NCBI RefSeq assembly: GCF_000499385.1
Contig: NW_013653236.1
Location: 1 to 30,000, forward strand
From: Eimeria necatrix
Lineage: Eukaryota > Apicomplexa > Conoidasida > Eucoccidiorida > Eimeriidae
Direction of reading: 5' to 3'
DNA: 30,000 nt
In this document: one piece after another, positions 18,944 through 28,447 of the stretch
How positions within the stretch are numbered: the stretch's first letter is position 1
How the letters are laid out: each line of letters starts with the position of its first letter
Position numbers and translations under genes: made by a program
Notes under the pieces: model-generated
Database searches by the model: none
Told to the model about the DNA's origin: nothing
Seen by the model: the letters and a program-made list of their open reading frames with translations, nothing else

Positions 18944-19246
18944 TGTTGCGTCTCTGTTATTTTCTAACGCGATTTCCTGTTGCTGCTGCAGTCGCAGCAG
19001 CAGCACAAGCAGCAGCAGCTGCTGCAGCAGCGAATGCGACTGCGGCAGCAACTGCAACTGCAGCAGCAAGTGCAACTGCAGCAGCAATTATGACTGCAGC
19101 AGCAACTGCAACTGCAGCAGCAACTACTACTGCAGCAGCTGCAGCAAGCTGCTGAGGTGTTTTTCAGTGTATTATGTCAATTGTGCGCTCGGCAGCTTCT
19201 GTTGAGGTGTATGTACACCTCAACATGGAAGCAGCAAATCAGAGCT

Positions 19247-19281
<35 letters not shown>

Positions 19282-19470
19282 TGCAGCAGCAGCAGGAATT
19301 CATTGCTCAGCGTTTTTTTTGTAATCTATGGCTCCTTTTAGGCTGCTGCAGCTGCAGCAGCAGCTGCAGCAGCTGCTGCAGCGGCGACGACTGCAGCAGC
19401 AGCAACGGAAGCTGCAGCAGCAGCAGCAGCAGCAGCAGAGCCAGTTGACTTTCACTTTGAACTGGCAGAA
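18757..19470. repeat. CTG/CAG repeats downstream of syntaxin
   Basis: A CTG tract at about 18892-18940, an 18-bp repeat AACTGCAACTGCAGCAGC with variants (about 18990-19145), a CAG tract (19233-19290) and CTGCAG/CAG repeats (19340-19440). CTGCAG is self-complementary, so much of this can fold back. Frames are open in several registers without splice evidence. It may be 3-prime UTR of syntaxin or intergenic. Confidence 0.85.
19201..19224. other. 24-nt palindrome GTTGAGGTGTA-TG-TACACCTCAAC
   Basis: Two 11-nt arms separated by TG, an extended member of the GTGTAC family. An ATG follows at once (19225) but opens only a repeat-rich frame, so I do not call a gene. Confidence 0.93.
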
Positions 19471-19874
19471 GTGTTAAATGTCTCTTTGTTTTTTTGCATT
19501 TCCTTTTAATTCAATTAATTCCTTTTTTATTTATTTCACTTTTCTGTTCATTTGAAAAGAAAACAAATATTTAAAAACAAATAAAATGAAATAAATGAAA
19601 ACTGCGTCTGCAGCCCTAATGAGTAAATTGCCATTTGGGAAAAATAATAATATTCAAATTCCTGTTAAATGCAAATTTGCAAACTTGAGTTTAAATGCAT
19701 TTAGTGCTTTTAAATGCATTTAAATGCATTTAAATGCATTTAAATGCATTTAAATGCATTTAAATGCATTTAATTATATTTATAACTTTGTAGAGGACAT
19801 TTAAATCTGCTAAAATGCATTTAAATGTCTTCTGCAAAGTCAGAAATGTCTTATTTGCAATGTCTGCACGGAGC

Positions 19875-19898
19875 CGTGGGGTGTACGTACACCCCACG
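19875..19898. other. Perfect 24-nt palindrome of the GTGTAC family
   Basis: CGTGGGGTGTAC joined to its exact reverse complement, the longest perfect member in the window. It lies in an open frame of 60 codons (19825-20007) that I do not believe is a gene. Confidence 0.96.
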
Positions 19899-20003
19899 CC
19901 GAGAAGCAACTGGAAAAAGAAATAAATCAAAAAACGAATTTTTCATTTTCGATTCTTTTGCGCGTTTGAGCCCCAGGCTTTCCCAGCTCTTGCTGATAAC
20001 TTT

Positions 20004-20048
20004 CTAGGGTTTGGGGTTTAGGGTTTAGGGTTTAGGGTTTGGGGTTTA
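20004..20048. repeat. Telomere-like TTTAGGG array
   Basis: Six units with TTTGGGG variants at both ends, not associated with any exon I can recognise. Confidence 0.95.
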
Positions 20049-20938
20049 GGTTCGGAGTACTGAAGCAGTGGTTGAGTTGCGGTAGTGCAATTTGGCCGCA
20101 GGAGCAATTATCAAAAAGTGGACAAATTGGCATTTAAAAGAATTAATTAAATGCAATTTTAAAATTAAAATTCAATTTGTTAGTTTTTATTCTGTTGAAC
20201 AGTCGGAAAAATGAGCAGCAAGAGGAAACAACTCGAGAAATGACGGGAAGTGGCAGGAAAGTGCAAGTAAATGGTGTTTTGGACTTTTCTTTTTGCTAAT
20301 TTTTAGTTTTTAAAGTATTTAATTAATTTATTTGTTTTATTTTTCGCTATTTGACGATTTGCGTTCATTAAATGGACTGTCAGGGAGCGGAGTCCAGTGG
20401 TGCGTTGGCGGTTCGGAAGGGCGGCGGACCGCAGCGGATTTGGGGCGAAAAAAGGAGTTTCGGAGTTGAAAATGGAGCAAATGAATTGAAAATAATTAAT
20501 TTAATGTTTTAATTTGCAAAAGAACGAAAATAAGCGGAAAATAACGGAATAGATGGCGCGGTTGCGCTGTCCGGGTCACCGGGTGTCAGTACACACTGCC
20601 CAGCGCCGCTGCTGCAGCAGCAGCTCCTGCTGCTCGGCCGCGCGATTTGGAGGAAACGGCGGCTCAAACGGCAAAGTTTTTCAACCATTTATTTAATTTT
20701 ACCTTTTGGCGAACTTTGATCAAAGAATTGTCTCATTTTCCGGGTTTTCAGGTCCTTTTCACTCGCCGTGCGCGTTCGCCACCTCCACCGCGCGTCGGCC
20801 TCCATTTTGCTTCGTTTTTCGCGGATTTTTCCTCTTTTTCTGCAAATTCTTTTCCAAATATCCTCCAAACTGCCTTTAAAACTCCCTCAGCCCTCGAGCG
20901 CGCACTTGGCGGCCCGGATCGCAGCAGATCGCGGCGAA

Positions 20939-21571
20939 ATGGTCCGCTCCAGCTTGCTGCTGCTGCCCGCGGGCGCGCTGCTGCTCGCCAGCCCCCCCCC
21001 CTTCGCCGCTGCGCAGTCGCCCCTCGATATTCTCACCAGCGCTTTGACGGACATCGGAAGGGCCATTTCGCTGCCTTTCTACGCAGTTTTGCCGGGCTGG
21101 CCCTTCGACAGGGAGGTGAGTCCTCGCTTGCAAAACTTGAACTTTTTGCAAAAACTTTCCAAATTTCCCATCTTCTGCTTCTTTTTGCCTGAAATAATCT
21201 TTTATTTAATTAATTATCCAAATAAAAGTAAAATGGAATCTGTGGAAAGACTTTAAACGCTCGCTTTGGCCCCGGGCAAAGTGCCAAGTCGCTTCTGCAG
21301 CGCGGCCAAATCGGCATTTCAACTTCTTTTCTTTTGATTTTTTTCTTCTTTTTGTCTTATTTGAGTTTAATAAATGCATTTATTTGTTTTAAATTTGTTT
21401 TGCTGCATTTAAAGGCCCGAATGAGCCTCTAAGGAGAGGAAAATGTTTTTTCCAGTTTTGAATTTCGTGAACTTCCTGCTGCGCTGCTGCGCTGTACAGA
21501 CACCCGGAGACAGGGCCGCAGCGCCCCCCACGCGCCCCGCCCCCGGCCAACAGAGCCGCAGGGAAAAGAGA

Positions 21572-21604
<33 letters not shown>

Positions 21605-22432
21605 ACTGCAGCAAAGGAGCCGCAGGAGGCCTCGGAAGAGCAGCAGCAAGCAGCAGCAGAGCAGCAGCAGCAACGGACTGTAGTTGAAGGAGCAGCAGCA
21701 GATGCAGCGCAGCAGCGCTCTGTAGAAGCCCCCGAAAGCGAGAGGGAGAGAGAGCAGCAGCAGCAGCAAAAAGAGAAGGAGCAGCAGCAGCAGCAAAAAG
21801 AGAAGGAACAGCAGCAGCAGCAACGAGAGAAAGAACAGCAGCAGCAGCAACGAGAGAAGGAGCAGCAGCAGCAGCAAAAGGAGAAGGAACAGCAGCAGCA
21901 GCAAAAGGAGAAGGAACAGCAGCAGCAGCAAAGAGAGAAGGAACAGCAGCAGCAGCAAAGAGAAAAGGAACAGCAGCAGCAGCAGAAAGAGAAGGAACAG
22001 CAGCAGCAGCAGAAAGAGAAGGAACAGCAGCAGCAGCAGAAAGAGAGGGAGAGGGAAGAGCAGCAGCAAGAAAGAGAGGGGGAGAGAAAGGAGCAGCAGA
22101 AGCAAAGGGAGAGAGAAGAGCAGCAGCAGCAAAAGGAGAGAGAGCAGCAGCAGCAAAAGGAGAGAGAGCAGCAGCAAAAGGAGAGAGAAGAGAAGCAGCA
22201 GCAAAAGGAGAGAGAAGAGAAGCAGCAGCGAAGAGAACGTGAGAGAGAAGAGCAGCAGCAGCAAAGAGCAGACAGCCAACGTGAGGCCGAAGCAGCAGCA
22301 GCAGAACCTGCTGCTGCAGCAGCAAGCACAAATGCCTTTTTAGAAGCAACGCGAAGCTCCGCTGCCTCCCCGGAAGCCGACCGTGCTGCTGCTGCTGCTG
22401 CTGCTGCAGAGTCCACAGAGCGAAAAGCAGCA

Positions 22433-22468
<36 letters not shown>

Positions 22469-22533
22469 GGGGCGGAAAAGACGATAAATGTGGCAGAGGA
22501 AGCAGAGCAGCAGGCCGAGCCTGCACAGCCACC

Positions 22534-22569
<36 letters not shown>

Positions 22570-22582
22570 GGTGGAGAAGTAG
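20939..22582 (+). CDS. Predicted secreted Gln/Glu/Lys-repeat protein
   Basis: Two exons, 20939-21115 and 21500-22582 (stop at 22580-22582), 419 residues, joined in phase 0 by donor GTGAGT and acceptor CTGTACAG. Residues 1-25 are a good signal peptide (MVRSSLLLLP, then AGALLLAS and FAAAQ). Residues 26-59 are the only complex sequence (LDILTSALTDIGRAISLPFY, then AVLPGWPFDRE). The remainder is low complexity: a Pro/Arg stretch, poly-Ala, then eleven blocks of five Gln alternating with KEKE or REKE (21755-22050), an Arg/Glu/Gln region, poly-Ala and a C-terminal poly-Gln ending RVEK. The charged Gln repeat may form an extended helix. I do not recognise the family. The start was chosen because it opens the signal peptide and uses a canonical donor. 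The acceptor lies in a variant GTGTAC palindrome. Confidence 0.65.
21755..22050 (+). repeat. Coding 27-bp minisatellite, eleven units
   Basis: Each unit encodes QQQQQ plus KEKE or REKE. Units with the same silent and replacement variants occur next to each other: two with AAAAAGAG, two with CAACGAGAG, two with CAAAAGGAG, two with CAAAGAGA, then three with CAGAAAGAG. This suggests unit-by-unit duplication of neighbours. Confidence 0.93.
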
Positions 22583-23943
22583 TGGAAACTTTAGTTCGAG
22601 TTGCTGCACTTGAATTCTTTCTCTTGAATTAAATTAGAACAATTTAGAATTAATTTCCACTTCGAATGCTCTTTGCAGCAAAGGCGCACTTAGTGAGAGG
22701 GCGGAAACCCTTCTTCTGTAGTCTTCATTCTTCACTCCTGAAGAGGAAATTCAGGTTTTTAGAAAACGCCTTTTCCTCTTCGCGAGAACTCCGCAAAAAC
22801 TTTGCAATAATTCACTTTTTCTTTTGTGTTGCACCTCGCGACGAACAAGTCCGTTTCCCCGTCGCTTTCCTTCACTTTCCAGTTTTTTGCAAGTTCAAGT
22901 TTTGCGGGAAATGAGCGAAAAAAGGAGAAAAAGTAGTTTAATTCCACCTCCAAGCAGTGAATTTGATTCAGAGTTGCTCAGTGGCTTTTATTTGCTGCTG
23001 CTTCCCCGCGAATTCCGAAAATTTGAATTTATTCAAATTTCTCGGAATTCGCCGCAGTTCCAGTTTTCCTCAGCTGTCTAGACACCTCCGGCGTCAACTG
23101 CAAATCGCAGCGCCTGCAGTTCGTCACTTCATTTTTTGTTGCAAAGCGAAGTTCGAATTTTGGCGTTTAATTTGTCTTGAGTTGTCTGTCTGGAAAAGGA
23201 GCTGAAATTGGCATAATTTACTTTTTTTGAGGCAGTTAAGACTATTAGATCTTCGCTAAGTGTCGATTCAGTTTCCTATTTTGACGTAGTGCGCGACGGC
23301 CAGCAACTGCTCGCGCGCAAGCCTCCATTTCCTCCTAAGTCGGAGCCCAGGAATGATTTTCTTCGAATTTAATTCTGGAAATATATTTTATCTTCAATTC
23401 GCACGCGAATTCGCGCATTGGATCTTCATGTTGACTGCGTGAGCAGCAGCGGCCTCCAACGAGTGGCTGTGGCCCCCCAGGAACCAGCAGCAGTGCAGCG
23501 AGTCCGTCGGCTCCGGCGTTTTCTTCGAGATTTAACTCGTAAGTCCGTTTAAAAGTACATTTTTGCAAATAAAAGCGAAAAAAAGACATATTTAGCGGGA
23601 AGACGCGCGGGAGCCGCTCAGCAGCGACCCCCTCCACCGCTCCACCACTGCCAACTACTTGCGAGGAAAGCCCTGGGGGAACTTCGCTTTCCCGCGGCGC
23701 TTTTTTTCTCTTTTCAGAAAATTTGAAAGACTTTTTCCCTTTTGAGGCTTTCTGCTGCTTCTGGAGGCCTCGAAGCTGCTCTTCGCGGCCTCCCGCTGCT
23801 GCCGACTGCAGCTCCCAACTTGAATTGCGTCTTTTCGTCTTTGCCTTCCCTCCTCTTCTTCCGTCTTTCCGCGGCGCTCTTCTGCGCCAGAGCCTCGCAG
23901 ATCTCTGCGGCTTTGCGGCTTGGAACCTTGCCAAAGATTCGGA
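22583..23943. other. Unassigned unique sequence
   Basis: About 1.36 kb of mostly non-repetitive, moderately G+C-rich sequence with no gene I can support. A minus-strand open frame (23335-23934) reads protein-like in its C-terminal half (GADGLAALLLVPGGP and REFACELKIKYISRIKF) but has no ATG near its start. A second minus-strand frame (22759-22953) contains KVKESDGETDLFVARC. On the plus strand a frame ending SQISAALRLGTLPKIRTR at 23952 could join the exon starting at 24060 through the TTTAGGG array. Confidence 0.4.
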
Positions 23944-24001
23944 CTAGGGTTTAGGGTTTAGGGTTTAGGGTTTAGGGTTTAGGGTTTGGGGTTTAGGGTT
24001 T
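23944..24001. repeat. Telomere-like TTTAGGG array
   Basis: About eight units ending with TTTGGGG variants, 58 nt before the acceptor CCGCAG at 24059. By analogy with the syntaxin introns it may mark the start of an intron whose upstream exon ends at or just before it. Confidence 0.95.
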
Positions 24002-24059
24002 GGTTCAACTTTTCTCTCCAGCAAAATCCCCCCATGCTGCCCCCCGCCCCCCACCGCAG

Positions 24060-24480
24060 GTGAAGCTGCGCAGCTTCGAAGGACTGCGGAGGTCTTCGAG
24101 CTCGCGGCTCGCTGAGGTGTACGTACACCCGGAGATGGCCAAGCAAACCAAGCAGCAGCCCCTGGCGGCCCTCGACGCCCCACAACAGACATGCAGCAGC
24201 AGCAGCAGCAGCAGCAGCAGCTCCATGGCTAGCGAGGCAGCAGCAGCAGCAGAAAGAGACCCAGAACTCAGCCGGGCGGGGGGCCCCCCGGGGGGCCCCC
24301 CAGGGGGCCCCCCAGGGGGCCCCCCAGGGGGCCCCCCAGGCCCCGAGGAGACGGACGGGCTGCCCCTGAGGGCCGAAACTTTCCTCAACTTTGTTGACCC
24401 CTCGACGCTGCTGCTGCTGCCCTCCAGAGAGACAGCAGAGGCTCTTGTGCGGCAGCACAGGGAGCGGCTGACGCTGGCCA

Positions 24481-24519
<39 letters not shown>

Positions 24520-24891
24520 TGCAGCAGCAGCATCAAAGGGGCGCCTGCACCTGCCCCCCGCCGCACAAGCGTCTCAGGGGCCCCCGTCGTGCCGCGAGCT
24601 GCTGCGCCGCCCGTCTGGGCGCTCCCCTGGGCGCCCCTCTGGGGGCCCCCCTGGGGGCCCCCCGCTGCGGCTGCGAGCCCCCCGCCGGTGCTGCTGTGCA
24701 GCGAAGAGGCCCCGCTGCTGGCGCTGGAAAGAAGCCTCGCTGCGCGGAAGACTCTGCAGCGGCTGCGGCAGCAAGTGCTGGAGCTGCCGCGGCCGAACCG
24801 GCACGGCGTGGGGCTGATATACGGGGCCAGAATGAGCAGCGACGACGGCCACGACTACAGGTGGGCAGGGGGGCTTGCTGCAGGCTTGGGC

Positions 24892-24943
<52 letters not shown>

Positions 24944-25734
24944 TCTGCGGGGAGGTCGAGTGGCGGGGCTTTGGTGGAGGCTTTTGTGGCTGCTGATTGC
25001 TGCGGAAGGGCCGGCTGTTGCGCTGCGGGCTGCGGGCTGCGCAGAGTGATCTACTGGGGCGAGTTGTACGGCGCGACGAAGGAGGAGAAGGCGATTCACA
25101 AGAGAAATGCGCAGCAAGTGCGTCGCTGTTGGCTAAGTTCGAAAATAAAATGCAAAATGCTGCAGAAAGTCCCGCGAAAATGCACAAGAGCCTCTAAAAT
25201 GAAGCAGATCGCTCAGCTTTCCACTTTGGCGGCGCCGGCGAGCTGCCTATACACCCCAGCGTGCGCCGGGTGTATCTGCAGTTCCGAGCGCTCATTCGCT
25301 CCCTCGTCGAAGCTTCGCCCGACAAATGTTTGACAGTGCAGCAGTTGGTGTTGGACTTGGACATAAACATGAGCAAGGGCTGGGTCCACTTCGCAAAGCT
25401 CTCGCTCCCCGGAAAGTAAGTCCAAACCCAAACCCTAAACCCTAAACCCTAAACCCGCGGACGCCCCAGCCAGCCAAACCCTCCCCGTAAACCCTAATTC
25501 CAGCGTTCTCCTTCTCAATTAAAACCCTAAAAGAGCTGCAAAACCCTAAAAGAGCTCTTCCTGGCCCTCTGCGTCTTTTCTCTTGGAATTTGAATTCGCT
25601 TTCCTTTTTTTTTATTTCAATTTTCTTCTTCTCCCGCCTTCTCCACTTTGCACAGACACGACCCTTACAGCGAATTTCTCTTGCGGAGAAAACGCGAAGA
25701 TGCGCCCGCAGCCCAACAGCCCTCTTCGTCTTGA
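24060..25734 (+). CDS. Unidentified multi-exon gene, 5-prime incomplete
   Basis: The 3-prime exons are well supported: an exon ending at 24860 (AAGAG-coded EEAPLLALERSLAARK, then VGLIYGARMSSDDGHDYR), 25045-25117 (VIYWGELYGATKEEKAIHKR), 25282-25415 (FRALIRSLVEASPDKCLTVQ, LVLDLDINMSKGWVHFAKL) and 25656-25734 ending EFLLRRKREDAPAAQQPSSS and a TGA. Phases agree (2, 0, 2) and the donors are GTGGGC, GTGCGT and GTAAGT. Upstream, 24060 to about 24530 is open in a different frame and reads VKLRSFEGLRRSSSSRLAE, GGPP repeats, RAETFLNFVDPSTLLLLPSR and poly-Gln. No canonical intron connects the two frames: the acceptor GTGCAG at 24701 needs a phase-2 donor, which only a GC site would supply. Translation could begin at the ATG at 24135, 5 nt after a GTGTAC palindrome, or in an exon before the TTTAGGG array. 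I do not recognise the family. Confidence 0.6.
24116..24129. other. GTGTACGTACAC palindrome, 5 nt before an ATG
   Basis: Perfect 14-nt core. It is either coding (EVYVHPEM in the open frame from 24060) or immediately 5-prime of the ATG at 24135. The preceding GCTGAG/GTGTAC could also serve as a donor. Confidence 0.93.
24277..24344. repeat. 12-bp GGGGGCCCCCCA minisatellite
   Basis: Five to six units of G5-6 C6 A, encoding GGPP in the plus frame. Each unit is nearly self-complementary. A related but shorter stretch occurs at 24640-24662. Confidence 0.95.
24881..24941. repeat. CTG tract within an intron
   Basis: About 16 CTG triplets just after the GTGGGC donor at 24861, within the intron preceding the exon at 25045. 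Confidence 0.85.
25424..25456. repeat. Telomere-like AAACCCT array
   Basis: Four to five units starting 8 nt after the GTAAGT donor of the exon ending at 25415. On this gene's sense strand the repeat is AAACCCT. Isolated AAACCCTAAAAGAGCT repeats follow to about 25555. Confidence 0.95.
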
Positions 25735-25739
25735 GCAGC

Positions 25740-25786
25740 AGCACGCAGCAGGAAGGCTGCAGCAGCAGCAGCAGCTGCTGCTGCTG

Positions 25787-25817
<31 letters not shown>

Positions 25818-26265
25818 GTCTGCTGCTGATCCTCCTCCTATTGCCAGTGCGCCGCCATCCGTTGTGGCTCTTGCCGCAGCTGTGTTCCTGCTGCAGCTGT
25901 AGCTGCTGCAGCTGCTGCTGCTGCAGCTGCTGCTGCTGCAGCTGCTGCTGCTGCAGCTGCTGCTGCTGCAGCTGCTGCTGCAGCTGCTGCTGCTGCAGCT
26001 GCTGCAGCTGCAGCTGCTGCAGCTGCTGCTGCTGCTGCTGCTGCTGCAGCAGCTTGTGCTGTTAAGTTGCTGCAGCTGCTGTTGCTGAAACAGGGCCGTT
26101 TTCCACGTCTGAAGCAGCAACTGCGTGGCGCGGAGAAACAGCAGCAGCTGCTGCGTCAGTGAAGCTGCTGCTGCTGCATCAGCAGCAGTATCGCTGCAGC
26201 AGCAGCAGCAGCAGCAGCACCTGCTGCTGCTGCAGCACCTGCTGCTGCTGCTACCACCTCATTCT
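25740..26265. repeat. CAG and CTGCAGCTGCTGCTG repeats
   Basis: CAG at 25756-25815, then a 15-bp unit CTGCAGCTGCTGCTG repeated about six times (25905-26000) and CTG to 26045, then mixed CAG/CTG to 26265. The block starts directly beyond the TGA at 25732-25734. Opposite-phase CAG and CTG arms make extended hairpins likely. Confidence 0.9.
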
Positions 26266-26365
26266 CTGCGTGGCAAGGAAGTTCGGCAGCTTCCTTCTTA
26301 ACTCCTTAAAGGACTTAACCTGCATAAATGCTTTTTTCTTTTTTGGCTCTTCTTCATTTTCAGGA

Positions 26366-26452
26366 CAGGGGGGCCCCCCGGGGGCCCCCAAGGGGGGCCC
26401 CCCTGGGGCCCCCAAGGGGGGCCCCCAGGGGGCCCCCCAGGGGCCCCCCGTT
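26366..26452. repeat. GGGGGCCCCC-rich repeat
   Basis: About 85 nt of alternating G5-6 and C5-6 blocks with AA or T spacers, directly after a TTTTCAGGACA acceptor-like sequence. Frames read GGPPGAPKG forward or GPPLGAPG reverse. The flanking sequence is open on both strands (SMSSFWYIRFNFTKA forward, PAIALVKLKRIYQNEDIEF reverse), so the strand of any exon is undecided. Confidence 0.85.
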
Positions 26453-26554
26453 CTCCCGAATTCGATGTCTTCGTTTTGGTATATTCGCTTTAACTTTACT
26501 AAGGCAATTGCTGGCCATTCTTTGCCAGTTATATACAAACGCAAGGATGAATTC

Positions 26555-26717
26555 GAAGCAGCAGCAGCAGGTGCAGCAGCAGCAGCAGCAGCAGCAGGTG
26601 CAGCAGCAGCAGCAGCAGCAGCAGGTGCAGCAGCAGCAGCAGCAGCAGCAGGTGCAGCCGGCTCGTCAATTGCGATCGCCACGCCGTTCGTCACGCGCCG
26701 CCCTCTGTCGTGGTACT

Positions 26718-26750
<33 letters not shown>

Positions 26751-26880
26751 GCAGCAAAATTAACAGAGCAGCAGAGCAGCAGCTACAGCAGCAATAAGCA
26801 ACACAACACAGCAGCAGTAACAGGAGGAGAAACAGCACCAAATGCAGCAGCAGCAGCAGCAGCAGCAGCAGACAGAAGCA
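26555..26880. repeat. CAGGTG-punctuated CAG tract
   Basis: Four near-identical units of seven to eight CAG followed by GTG (26560-26655), i.e. QQQQQQQQV or AAAAAAAG depending on frame, then further CAG tracts to 26875. The 27-bp period resembles the unit length in the secreted-repeat gene, but the sequence differs. Confidence 0.88.
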
Positions 26881-27000
26881 GTTAATAAAAATATGAATAG
26901 ACAGGAATAAAGAACAAAGCAGCAGCAAGACAGAGCCCCCGCTGCAGCAGCAGCTGCTTTTGCTGCTGCTGCTGCTGCTGTTGCAGATCACCATCAGTAG

Positions 27001-27424
27001 CATCATCATCATCCGCAGCAGCACCATCAGAAGCATCAGCAGCAGCAGCAGCATCAAATGCAGCAGCAGTATCAAAAGCACCAGCAACAGCCACAGCAGC
27101 AGCAGCAGCAGCAGCAGCATCAAAAGCAGCAGCAGCAGCAGCATCAAAAGCACCAGCAACAGCCACAGCAGCAGCAGCAGCAGCATCAAAAGCATCAGCA
27201 ACAGCCACAGCAGCAGCAGCAGCAACAACATTGCAGCAGCAGCATTGCAGCAGCAGCAGCAGCAGCAGCTGCAGCAGCAGCAGGAGCGGGACCTTTTCGA
27301 CGAGGGGGACTCCGGCGAGGGAGACGAGGGCGAGGCAGCGACCGGAGCTGGGGTGTATCTCCACCAGGACGGGAAGTCCGAAGAGATTTGCAAAAAGAGA
27401 ATTTTTATTTTTATTAAAAGTTAA
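27001..27424 (+). CDS. Possible His/Gln-repeat and acidic exon
   Basis: 27071-27235 contains a minisatellite built from CAAAAGCACCAGCAACAGCCACAG plus CAG, reading HQKHQQQPQQQQ in one plus frame. Another plus frame runs through it into ERDLFDEGDSGEGDEGEAAT and ends at a TAA at 27422-27424. The acidic stretch looks like genuine protein, but I cannot place a start or splice sites, and the minus strand is also open here. A variant GTGTAC-like sequence (GGGGTGTATCTCCACC) lies at 27350-27365. Confidence 0.3.
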
Positions 27425-27434
27425 TTCATTTAAC

Positions 27435-27535
27435 CCCACAAGAGGCTGCCCGAGGCAGCTGACAAGAGCAGTTTGCTTTATGGAGATCTGGCCCAGCTGC
27501 TGCGCGCAAGCAGCAGCAGCGCGGACCACCTGCAC

Positions 27536-27605
<70 letters not shown>

Positions 27606-27957
27606 CTGCTGAAGGAGGGGTATTTGATCAAGGAGACGCAGGAGGGGTGGACGGCGTAGAGTTCGACTGGGGGCGCCCCGCTGAGCTGCCCGGGCTGCTG
27701 CTGCTGCTGCTGCCGCAGCAGCAGCTGCTGCTGCTGCTGCTGCTGCTGCAGCTGCAGCAAAGACAGCGGGGCACTAAATGGCTCCATCGGGTTGAAGGCA
27801 AACTGCGGAGAAGCGAAGCCGCGAGAAGGAAACGGAAATAAAACTTCTGCTGCTGTTTCTGCTGCTGCTGCTGCTGCTGCTGCCGCTGCTGCTGCTGCCG
27901 CTGCTGCGGGGTCCCCGTACTGGGCAAGAAGCTCCTGCTCCCCCTGCAGCAGCAGCA

Positions 27958-27992
<35 letters not shown>

Positions 27993-28140
27993 CCATTTGT
28001 GATTTGCTGCAGGGCCTGCAAAGGCGGCAGCTGCGGAGCAGCAGGCAGCAGCAAACGGCTGTGTCCTTCTGTGTTGGGCTTTTCAAATTGCTGCTGATTT
28101 GTTTGTTGACTTTGCTGCAGCTGCCCCCCCTCGCTGCTGC

Positions 28141-28192
<52 letters not shown>

Positions 28193-28360
28193 GTCTGCTG
28201 CGCGCAGCCGCAGCTCGCTCAGGGGGCCCAAAGGAGACTCCAAAAGAAAAAAGAAATAAATGCAAAAAGAGCAGCAGCAAAACAGCAGCAGCAAAAAGCG
28301 CAGCGGCGGCTGCCGGAAAGAGCCAAACGCCGGAGACAAACGAAGCCTGCAAACTGCCAT
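27435..28360 (-). CDS. Ala/Gln-rich protein, minus strand, boundaries uncertain
   Basis: Open without a stop from the ATG at 28358-28360 to 26882. On this strand the repeats read Gln and Ala, the usual homopolymers of this kind of genome. The non-repeat segments are protein-like: RLRLSPAFGSFR, a very hydrophobic stretch (FLLLLFCCCSFCIYFFFLLE), SPLGPLSELRLRAADT, RGFASPQFAFNPMEPFSAP and GQLSGAPPVELYAVHPSCVS then LIKYPSF. The hydrophobic stretch could be a signal anchor, or part of an intron ending TTTTGGAG. A possible donor (GGG/GTTAAATG) ends the supported part at 27435; beyond it the frame turns into poly-Leu and Ala/Asp. Upstream the same frame continues through poly-Gln to a stop near 28770 (HLQEQQQRRRQQLQRHQQ), so the real start may lie further right. 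Not recognised. Confidence 0.42.
27535..28230. repeat. CTG tracts (CAG on the minus strand)
   Basis: Long CTG runs at 27537-27605, 27694-27760, 27847-27907, 27957-27992 and 28133-28192, all inside the minus-strand open frame where they encode Gln or Ala runs. Confidence 0.92.
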
Positions 28361-28375
28361 TGTTTCGCAATCTAG

Positions 28376-28386
28376 CAGCAGCAGCA

Positions 28387-28447
<61 letters not shown>

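Larger units (their letters stand above)
19471..20938. other. Intergenic region upstream of the secreted-repeat gene
   Basis: Holds a 10-bp TTTAAATGCA repeat (about 19700-19770, each unit overlapping the palindrome ATGCAT), the 24-nt palindrome at 19875, a short TTTAGGG array (20004-20048), a degenerate palindrome GGGTGTCAGTACACA near 20581 and, from about 20640, a pyrimidine-rich stretch that may be 5-prime UTR. No gene supported. Confidence 0.6.

Noticed and set aside
21389..22532. Long minus-strand frames opposite the secreted-repeat gene
   Set aside because: Antisense shadows of the Gln/Glu/Lys repeat; the plus-strand frame has the signal peptide and canonical donor.
23335..23934. 199-codon minus-strand open frame in unique DNA
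   Set aside because: Protein-like in part, but it lacks an ATG at its start, its Lys/Arg-rich first half lacks conserved features, and it overlaps a possible plus-strand exon. Left as unassigned rather than called.
26251..27393. 380-codon minus-strand open frame rich in Leu, Cys and Met
   Set aside because: Mostly CTG-type reading of CAG repeats. Poly-Leu and poly-Cys are unlikely homopolymers here, and plus-strand reading as Gln/His is more natural.
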